Source: an uncultured Clostridia bacterium (GTDB lineage: Bacteria; Bacillota; Clostridia; Oscillospirales; Oscillospiraceae). Taken from it: a stretch of 12,295 nucleotides of DNA. Positions within the stretch are counted from its first letter, which is position 1. Each line of letters starts with the position of its first letter. Location of the stretch: positions 1 through 12,295 of the forward strand of contig CAMEMX010000027.1 in NCBI GenBank assembly GCA_945927915.1, in the 5' to 3' direction. Positions 1 to 4,320 of this stretch are shown piece by piece. The position numbers and the translations under genes were made by a program. Under the pieces are notes generated by a model. The model was not told the DNA's origin, did not search any database, and saw nothing but the letters and a program-made list of their open reading frames with translations.

Positions 1-639
1 TTACTTCAAAACCTCCATCATCGTCGTGCCGCTCATGGCGATGGCGTTCGCCTCGTCGGTGTCGATGTGGACTTCCATATCATGCCCGTCGCCCGCGCGG
101 ACGACGACATTTTCAAGCACGCTCGCGCGGTCGCCCTCGCTGCGCAGGCGCACGACCTGCCCGTCGCTGAGGCCGAACAGGGCTGCCTGCGCCTTGGAAA
201 GGTGCAGGTGCCGCGCCGCGACGATGACGCCCTCTTTGATCGTGATCGAGCCGTTCGGCCCGACGAGGGTGCAGCCCGGCGTTCCGGCGGTCTTGCCCGA
301 CATTCTGACGGGCGGGCGGATGCCCAGCGCGAAGGAATCCGTCAGCGCGATCTCGACCTGCGTGGCCTTGCGCTCCGGGCCGAGCACGCGTACCTTTTTC
401 AATTCGCCCTTCGGCCCGACGACCGTGAGCTGCTCCTGGCAGGCGAACTGCCCGGGCTGGGAGAGATTGCGGAAATGCCGGAGCTGATAGCCCGCGCCGA
501 AGAGGGCCTCAACATCGGCACGGCACAGGTGGATGTGCCGCGCGGACGAGGCAACGGGGACAAAGATCCGTCCCGTCTTTTGAAACAGCGCCTCCGACGT
601 TGCGAGCGAGACCGCCCGCTGCACCGCACATTTATCCAT
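1..639 (-). CDS. pduL: PduL-type phosphate acyltransferase (phosphotransacylase)
   Basis: Complete 212-aa protein whose TAA stop is the first three bases of the window. PduL enzymes interconvert acyl-CoA and acyl-phosphate, which feeds an acyl kinase for ATP. The two-half family layout is clear: ARHIHL (His35, His37) and AARHLHLS (His144, His146), plus His191 in VHIDTDEANA near the C-terminus; these are the expected zinc ligands. VGPKGELKKVRVLGP and RMSGKTAGTPG also match the family. The N-terminal 20 residues, starting MDKCAVQRAV, form a probable amphipathic helix before the core, resembling the encapsulation helix of Salmonella PduL (MDKELLQSTVRKVL), so microcompartment targeting is possible but unproven. 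The start overlaps the dehydrogenase end by 8 bp and an AAGGTG ribosome site lies 7 nt upstream, so the two genes are translationally coupled. Family assignment is firm; whether the acyl group is acetyl or propionyl cannot be told. Confidence 0.93.
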   Translation of the reverse strand: MDKCAVQRAVSLATSEALFQKTGRIFVPVASSARHIHLCRADVEALFGAGYQLRHFRNLSQPGQFACQEQLTVVGPKGELKKVRVLGPERKATQVEIALTDSFALGIRPPVRMSGKTAGTPGCTLVGPNGSITIKEGVIVAARHLHLSKAQAALFGLSDGQVVRLRSEGDRASVLENVVVRAGDGHDMEVHIDTDEANAIAMSGTTMMEVLK

Positions 640-1828
640 TCGCGTTCACCTTCTTCATTACTACGCCTTCATAGTAGGTCTTGGCGATGATGGTCTTGAC
701 GTCGTCGAGCGTCGCGCGGACGATGTTGGTCTGCGCGGCGGTGTCGAGCAGGGCGTTCTTTGCCAGCGTGTCGATGTCCTCCATGCGGAACTTCGTCTCG
801 CACAGCGGCGGGATCTTCACGTCGGCGCAGAGCTTGCGCACCGCCTCGATGGCCTGCTTCGACGCGGCGTCGACCGAGAGGTTGTCGACCTTCTCGCCCA
901 TCGCCTGCGCGACGCTGGCAAGGCGGCCCATGCAGTACGGGCGGTTGTATTCCAGCACGCGCGGCAGCATGATGGCGTTGGCAAGGCCGTGCGGGATGTT
1001 GTAGAAGCCGCCGAGCTGGTGCGCGATGGCGTGCGTCAGGCCGAGGCCGGCGTTCGAGAAGGACAGACCCGCCATGTACTCCGCCCAACACATATCCGTG
1101 CGGGCGACCATGTCCGAGCCGTCATGCACCGCGTTGCGCAGCGCCTTGGACACGAGGCGGATCGCCTCGAGCGCCAGCGCGTCGGTATAGGGCGTGTGGA
1201 TATTACAGATGTAGGACTCGATGGCGTGGGTCAGGGCGTCGATGCCCGTCGCAGCCGTCAGCGAAGGCGGCATACCGACCATCAGCATCGGGTCGTTCAG
1301 CGCAAGGTGGGCAAGGCAGTTCGTGTCCACCATCAGCATCTTGGACTTGGCCTCCGTGTCCGTGACGACGTAGGCGCGGGTGCATTCCGAGCCGGTGCCC
1401 GCCGTCGTGTTGACGGCGATGACGGGCGCGCCGTGCTTCTTGGACTTGTTCACGCCGTTATAGTCCTCGATCTTGCCGCCGTTGGCAGAAAGGATGCTGA
1501 CCGCCTTTGCCACGTCGATCGGCGAGCCGCCGCCGATGGCGATGAGCGCGCCGCAGCCGCTCTTCTGATAAAAATCAAGCGCGGCATAAACGATCTTCGT
1601 CGTGGGATTCGGCTCAACGCCGTCGAAGACCAGATACTCGATCCCCGCATCGTCGAGGACGGCGGTGACCTTTCCCGCCGTGCCGATCTTGACGAGGCCC
1701 TTATCCGTGACGACGAGGACCTTCTTCGCGCCGAGGCGGTTCAGGAAATGTGGGATCATCGTGATCCCGTCGCGGCCGATCAGCGTATGCCGCGGCTGAT
1801 ACAATTCAACAATGCCTTCATTTTCCAT
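632..1828 (-). CDS. Iron-containing alcohol dehydrogenase (class III, FucO/PduQ-like)
   Basis: A 398-aa cytosolic NAD(P)-dependent alcohol dehydrogenase that would reduce an aldehyde to an alcohol. The nucleotide-binding GGGS motif is in IAIGGGSPIDVAKA (about 97-110). The metal site follows the FucO pattern: Asp197 and His201 in GIDALTHAIES, His266 in LTHAIAH and His280 in YNIPHG. Length is normal for the family. The start is supported by GGAG 8 nt upstream. It is the first gene of a two-gene operon with pduL and ends in an 8-bp overlap with it. Its promoter (1895-1923) and a tandem operator (1848-1865) lie upstream, with the DeoR regulator gene beyond. Known relatives are lactaldehyde/propanediol oxidoreductase (FucO), 1-propanol dehydrogenase (PduQ) and butanol or ethanol dehydrogenases; sequence alone does not choose among them. 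Pairing with PduL favours aldehyde metabolism such as ethanol/acetate or propanol/propionate branches. Confidence 0.93.
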   Translation of the reverse strand: MENEGIVELYQPRHTLIGRDGITMIPHFLNRLGAKKVLVVTDKGLVKIGTAGKVTAVLDDAGIEYLVFDGVEPNPTTKIVYAALDFYQKSGCGALIAIGGGSPIDVAKAVSILSANGGKIEDYNGVNKSKKHGAPVIAVNTTAGTGSECTRAYVVTDTEAKSKMLMVDTNCLAHLALNDPMLMVGMPPSLTAATGIDALTHAIESYICNIHTPYTDALALEAIRLVSKALRNAVHDGSDMVARTDMCWAEYMAGLSFSNAGLGLTHAIAHQLGGFYNIPHGLANAIMLPRVLEYNRPYCMGRLASVAQAMGEKVDNLSVDAASKQAIEAVRKLCADVKIPPLCETKFRMEDIDTLAKNALLDTAAQTNIVRATLDDVKTIIAKTYYEGVVMKKVNANG

Positions 1829-1847
1829 TGCAAATACTCCGTTTCAA

Positions 1848-1865
1848 ATCGCTCAAAATCGCTCA
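1848..1865. promoter_or_regulatory. Tandem operator 1, upstream of the alcohol dehydrogenase gene
   Basis: Two direct copies of ATCGCTCA (1848-1855 and 1858-1865) with a 10-bp period. The same 18-bp layout recurs at 2055-2072 and 2875-2892. DeoR-family repressors are known to bind tandem direct repeats, and the DeoR-type gene is next door. The element lies between the predicted promoter and the ribosome site of the dehydrogenase gene, about +20 to +40 of the transcript, where a bound repressor would block transcription. Confidence 0.75.
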
Positions 1866-1894
1866 TTTTTTTCATAACCTTTTTATCCGCTCTC

Positions 1895-1923
1895 ATCATC
1901 CCACAAAACGCGCCCAATGTCAA
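1895..1923 (-). promoter_or_regulatory. Predicted vegetative promoter of the adh-pduL operon
   Basis: Perfect -35 TTGACA (1918-1923), a 17-bp spacer and a weak -10 GATGAT (1895-1900, four of six matches) on the minus strand. The start point would be near 1888, giving a leader of about 60 nt that contains operator 1. The weak -10 is the main doubt. Confidence 0.55.
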
Positions 1924-1996
1924 TATCCGAACCGTACATTCGATGGATTTCGGCACATTCGCCAATTTATTCATCAAACTATTGTTGAAAATATGC

Positions 1997-2053
1997 AAAA
2001 AATAAATTCCGCCGAACGCTGCGCGAAACGCAAACGCGCAAGATTCAGCGGAA
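1997..2053 (-). terminator. Intrinsic terminator of the deoR-family gene
   Basis: Reading the minus strand just after the regulator stop, arm TTCCGCTGAA (2044-2053) pairs with TTCGGCGGAA (2007-2016) with one G-T wobble. An inner TGCGCG/CGCGCA stem continues the hairpin after a small internal loop. It is followed by TTTATTTTTT (1997-2006). This separates the regulator transcript from the adh-pduL operon. Confidence 0.85.
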
Positions 2054-2054
2054 A

Positions 2055-2072
2055 ATCGCTCAAAATCGCTCA
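2055..2072. promoter_or_regulatory. Tandem operator 2, over the regulator stop codon
   Basis: ATCGCTCA at 2055-2062 and 2065-2072, identical in layout and in its AA spacer to operator 1, and 207 bp from it. It overlaps the TGA stop (2070-2072) of the DeoR-family gene and abuts the terminator hairpin. It is about 130 bp upstream of the adh -35 box, so it could be an auxiliary operator for looping to operator 1. Confidence 0.65.
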
Positions 2073-2855
2073 TTCTGTTGGCAGGAGCGTACACGGTATC
2101 CCCTGTCTCGCGTAAAAATCGGAGAACTTCTGCGGCATATTCTGCGTGCTGATGACGCGGCAGAGCTTTTCCGGCGGGAACATGGTGGCAAAGGCGCGGC
2201 GGTCGAACTTCGCGCTGTCGAGCAGCATATAAAGCCGGCGCGTCATGCGCGAAAGCTGGGTGTAAAGCCCGGTGCGGTTTTTGTCCTGCACAGTGTAGCC
2301 GCGCTCGAGGTCGAAGCCCTCCGCCGTGAGGAATACCTTATCAAAATAATAGCCGCGCAGGACGTGCGCGATGTCCGGGTCGAGCGTCTCGATGTAGTTT
2401 TTGCCCGTGTGGACGTCGCCGCCGAGCAGCGTCACCGAGATGTTCGGGCACGCGGCCAGCTCCAAAACAGCCGTGATGGACGTCGTGACCACAGTCAGGC
2501 GCTCGACATCGCGCAGCAGCGCCGCGAGCATATTGCAGGTCTTGCCTGCGCCGATAAAGATGGATTCCCCGGCGCGCACCTGCGCGGCAGCCTCCCGCGC
2601 GATGGTCTGCTTTTCCCTGTCGATGGCGTCGAGGATCTCGGTGCCGTTGACATAGCGGCTGCGCTCCGGCTGCTTCTGCGGCAGGCGCAGGCCGCCGTGC
2701 GTGCGCTCAGCCAAGCCCTTTGCCTGCATCTCGTCGAAATCGCGCCGCACCGTCGCCACCGACGCGCCGGTCATGGCGCACACATCCGTCATCGACACCG
2801 CGCCCTGTTCCTTGAGCGCCTGCAAGACCGCCTGTTCTCTCTGCCAGTATTTCAT
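2070..2855 (-). CDS. DeoR-family transcriptional regulator
   Basis: A 261-aa repressor-type protein. Residues 1-57 form the DeoR winged helix (REQAVLQALKEQGAVSMTDV, then GASVATVRRDF as recognition helix, and LAERTHGGLRL as the wing). Residues about 85-245 form the DeoR sensor domain related to ribose-5-phosphate isomerase, with LDSAKFDRRAFATMF near the end; family members usually sense sugar or polyol phosphates. The loop at 101-106 reads IGAGKT, whereas many relatives have an acidic D-x-G-x-T type loop there, so the ligand may be unusual. I chose ATG 2855 because GGAGG lies 7 nt before it; an in-frame ATG at 2873 lies upstream of that GGAGG and has no good ribosome site. It has its own promoter, autoregulatory operator and terminator, and probably represses the adjacent adh-pduL operon. 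Family sure, ligand unknown. Confidence 0.92.
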   Translation of the reverse strand: MKYWQREQAVLQALKEQGAVSMTDVCAMTGASVATVRRDFDEMQAKGLAERTHGGLRLPQKQPERSRYVNGTEILDAIDREKQTIAREAAAQVRAGESIFIGAGKTCNMLAALLRDVERLTVVTTSITAVLELAACPNISVTLLGGDVHTGKNYIETLDPDIAHVLRGYYFDKVFLTAEGFDLERGYTVQDKNRTGLYTQLSRMTRRLYMLLDSAKFDRRAFATMFPPEKLCRVISTQNMPQKFSDFYARQGIPCTLLPTE

Positions 2856-2874
2856 TGTGACGCCTCCATTCATT

Positions 2875-2892
2875 ATCGCTCATTATCGCTCA
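2875..2892. promoter_or_regulatory. Tandem operator 3, at the regulator promoter
   Basis: ATCGCTCA at 2875-2882 and 2885-2892 with a TT spacer and 10-bp period. It lies directly after the -10 box of the DeoR-family promoter, over the expected start point near 2891, which fits autorepression. Confidence 0.78.
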
Positions 2893-2897
2893 TTTCG

Positions 2898-2926
2898 ATG
2901 ATAACACAGCGTTCGGCGGCTGTCAA
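2898..2926 (-). promoter_or_regulatory. Predicted vegetative promoter of the deoR-family gene
   Basis: -35 TTGACA (2921-2926), 17-bp spacer, -10 TATCAT (2898-2903). A seven-base T run at 2937-2943 lies 10 bp upstream of the -35 box and may act as an UP-like A/T tract. Start near 2891. Confidence 0.82.
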
Positions 2927-2974
2927 GCGTTCCCGTAAAAAAAGCATGCACGGATTATTTTCTGGCTTTCACGC

Positions 2975-3781
2975 TCATCCTTGCTGCTCCCCCTGCGCGA
3001 ACAGGGCGTCGATGGGCGCAAATTCGTAGCCCAGCTCCTCCCAGCGCGTGAGCAGCTCGTCGAGAATGGCGGCATTGGTCTGCGAGGTGCTGTGCAGCAG
3101 CACGACCGCGCCGTTGTGGATGCGCGGGATGAGCTTGGAAAACGCCTGCTCCGAGGTCGGCTGGTCGTCGTTGAGCCAGTCGACATAGGCAAGGCTCCAG
3201 AAGACCGTGCGGTAGCCCAGCTCCTTTGCCATTTGCAGATTCTGCTCGGAATAGATGCCCTGCGGCGGGCGGTAGTATTTTTTCATCGTTTCGCCGGTCG
3301 TCTGCTTGTAAAGCGTCTCCAAATCGGTCAGCTCCCGCTCAAACGTTGCCCGGTCGGAGATCTTGGACATATCGTAATGGTGGTAGGTATGGTTGCCGAC
3401 CGTGTGCCCCTCCGCGACCATGCGCTTGACCAGCTCCGGGTTCTGCTCGATATAGTTGCCGACGAGAAAAAACGCCGCCGGAACGTGGTGCTTTTGCAGG
3501 GTATCGAGGATCTTCTCCGTGCAGCCGTTTTCATAGCCCGCATCGAAGGTCAGGTAGATGACCTTTTTCGTCGTATCGCCCAGAAACGCCGCGTTATATT
3601 GCTTCAATTGTTCGCTTCCCGTGTTGCCGGCGGGCGGCTGACCCTCCTCCCGGAAGCTCAGTCCCCACGAGCCGGTCGTGACCGCCGCCCGATTCCGTGC
3701 GCACGCCACGACCGTCAGCGCCGTCAGCACCGCCAGCACCAGCAGAAGCGGCAGATTTCTCCGTAAAAATGTCCGCATCAT
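2975..3781 (-). CDS. pdaA: PdaA-like polysaccharide deacetylase (muramic delta-lactam de-N-acetylase)
   Basis: About 268 aa. PdaA removes the N-acetyl group from muramic acid during formation of the muramic delta-lactam of spore cortex, after CwlD removes the peptide. The NodB domain covers about residues 70-260: TFDAGYENG (Asp80), VGNHTYHH (His131 and His135), YYRPPQGIYSEQNL, TVFWSLAYVDW and LLHSTSQTNA. These follow B. subtilis PdaA closely (TFDNGYENG, RPPRGVFSE, VFWSVAFVDW, LLHTVSRDNA), including loss of the second Asp of the usual TFDDG motif (Ala here). The N-terminus is a basic start plus hydrophobic segment (10-26) ending VVAC (Cys27), so a membrane anchor or lipoprotein is likely. Three ATGs lie in a row; I chose 3781, with GAGG 5 nt upstream, but 3778 or 3784 are possible. 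An open frame continues to 4069 but only overlaps the neighbouring gene out of frame. Product name firm, sporulation role inferred. Confidence 0.88.
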   Translation of the reverse strand: MMRTFLRRNLPLLLVLAVLTALTVVACARNRAAVTTGSWGLSFREEGQPPAGNTGSEQLKQYNAAFLGDTTKKVIYLTFDAGYENGCTEKILDTLQKHHVPAAFFLVGNYIEQNPELVKRMVAEGHTVGNHTYHHYDMSKISDRATFERELTDLETLYKQTTGETMKKYYRPPQGIYSEQNLQMAKELGYRTVFWSLAYVDWLNDDQPTSEQAFSKLIPRIHNGAVVLLHSTSQTNAAILDELLTRWEELGYEFAPIDALFAQGEQQG

Positions 3782-3812
3782 CATCACCTCGGTCAAGCCT
3801 ATGCACCGGGGC

Positions 3813-3848
3813 AAAAAACTATGCCGGTGTTCCGCACGGAACACCGGC
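3813..3848 (-). terminator. Strong intrinsic terminator between the 104-aa gene and pdaA
   Basis: A perfect 11-bp stem (GCCGGTGTTCC with GGAACACCGGC, 3838-3848 and 3823-3833), a four-base loop and a TTTTTT run (3813-3818), 8 bp after the stop of the small gene. It ends only 31 bp before the pdaA start, so it would limit read-through into pdaA. Confidence 0.88.
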
Positions 3849-3855
3849 ACAGGCT

Positions 3856-4170
3856 TCATTTTTCGGTTTTTTCCAGGAGGGCGGCATCCTTCGGCTCCAG
3901 CGGGAAGAGGAACTGCGTCCCGTTTTTCCAGACGCTCTTGCGGAAGTTGTCCGGTCCGTCCAGCTCGGTGAAGTCCCGGCAGACACACGGCGGCACGAAC
4001 GCCCGCCCGATGGTCTTTGCCTCCGGGTAGGTCTGCTGCAGGCGGAAAACGTGCTCGCGTGAGCGCCATTTGCGGATCAGGTCATAAAAGACGCCATCCT
4101 TGCTGACCACGCGCACAAAGCGGTAGTCCGGGCAGAGCGTTAAGGTGTCATAATGTGTCATTTCTTCCAT
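3856..4170 (-). CDS. Small protein of unknown function (104 aa)
   Basis: I do not recognise this family. It is probably real: it has a good promoter (4203-4231), a purine-rich GGCGGA just before the ATG at 4170, and a strong terminator 8 bp after its stop. The frame also continues up to a TTG at 4185, but that lies before the ribosome site. The protein is soluble-looking and mixed in charge, with no signal peptide or membrane segment. It has three cysteines: Cys13 in LTLCPDYRF, and Cys62 and Cys64 in PPCVCRDF. Aromatic and basic residues are frequent (DLIRKWRSREHVFRLQQ). The CxC pair could bind metal or be redox active, but nothing else supports that. It ends with a short charged tail (KTEK). 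It lies upstream of pdaA in the same direction, though the terminator argues for separate transcription. Confidence 0.72.
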   Translation of the reverse strand: MEEMTHYDTLTLCPDYRFVRVVSKDGVFYDLIRKWRSREHVFRLQQTYPEAKTIGRAFVPPCVCRDFTELDGPDNFRKSVWKNGTQFLFPLEPKDAALLEKTEK

Positions 4171-4202
4171 AATTCCGCCCCCCAATTCGTTTTCTATTTC
4201 TT

Positions 4203-4231
4203 ATTCTACAACGCTGTGTCAGGAAAGTCAA
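4203..4231 (-). promoter_or_regulatory. Predicted vegetative promoter of the 104-aa gene
   Basis: -35 TTGACT (4226-4231) and -10 TAGAAT (4203-4208), each five of six matches, with a 17-bp spacer. The start point would be near 4196, about 26 nt before the chosen ATG. Confidence 0.77.
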
Positions 4232-4243
4232 TATCCCTCTGAC

Positions 4244-4302
4244 GAAAAACATCCTTCCCCGGAAGGCGCAGCGCGCCCCCGGTTTTCCGGGGACGCGCCT
4301 TT
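4244..4302 (-). terminator. Terminator of the SLH subtilase gene
   Basis: Two adjacent hairpins after the stop of the large gene. The first is a 12-bp GC-rich stem (4271-4282 with 4287-4298, one G-T wobble) around an AAAA loop. The second is a short CCTTCC/GGAAGG stem (4253-4266), followed two bases later by TTTTT (4245-4249) on the minus strand. The second hairpin with the T run would be the release site. Confidence 0.75.
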
Positions 4303-4320
4303 GAATGAAGGGGGGTAAAC

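Noticed and set aside
1970..1989. Imperfect inverted repeat TTCATCAA-N4-TTGTTGAA, considered as a Rex redox-repressor site
   Set aside because: Arm orientation is the reverse of the Rex consensus (TTGT...ACAA) and one arm position mismatches. It lies in an A/T-rich stretch where such matches arise by chance.
1780..2094. 104-codon minus-strand frame across the adh upstream region containing MSDFERF twice
   Set aside because: The repeated peptide is only the translation of the tandem operators, and the frame runs through a terminator and promoter and overlaps the adh start out of frame.
2930..2974. Terminator after pdaA based on the T run at 2937-2943
   Set aside because: Only a self-complementary GCATGC and a 4-bp CCGT/ACGG pair flank the run, too weak for a hairpin. 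The run is better placed as an A/T tract upstream of the regulator promoter, so the pdaA stop signal is unknown.
3785..4069. N-terminal extension of the deacetylase frame to 4069
   Set aside because: The extra residues are Arg/Gly/Pro-rich, overlap the 104-aa gene out of frame and run across the terminator hairpin. The hydrophobic leader and GAGG at 3787-3790 fix the start near 3781.
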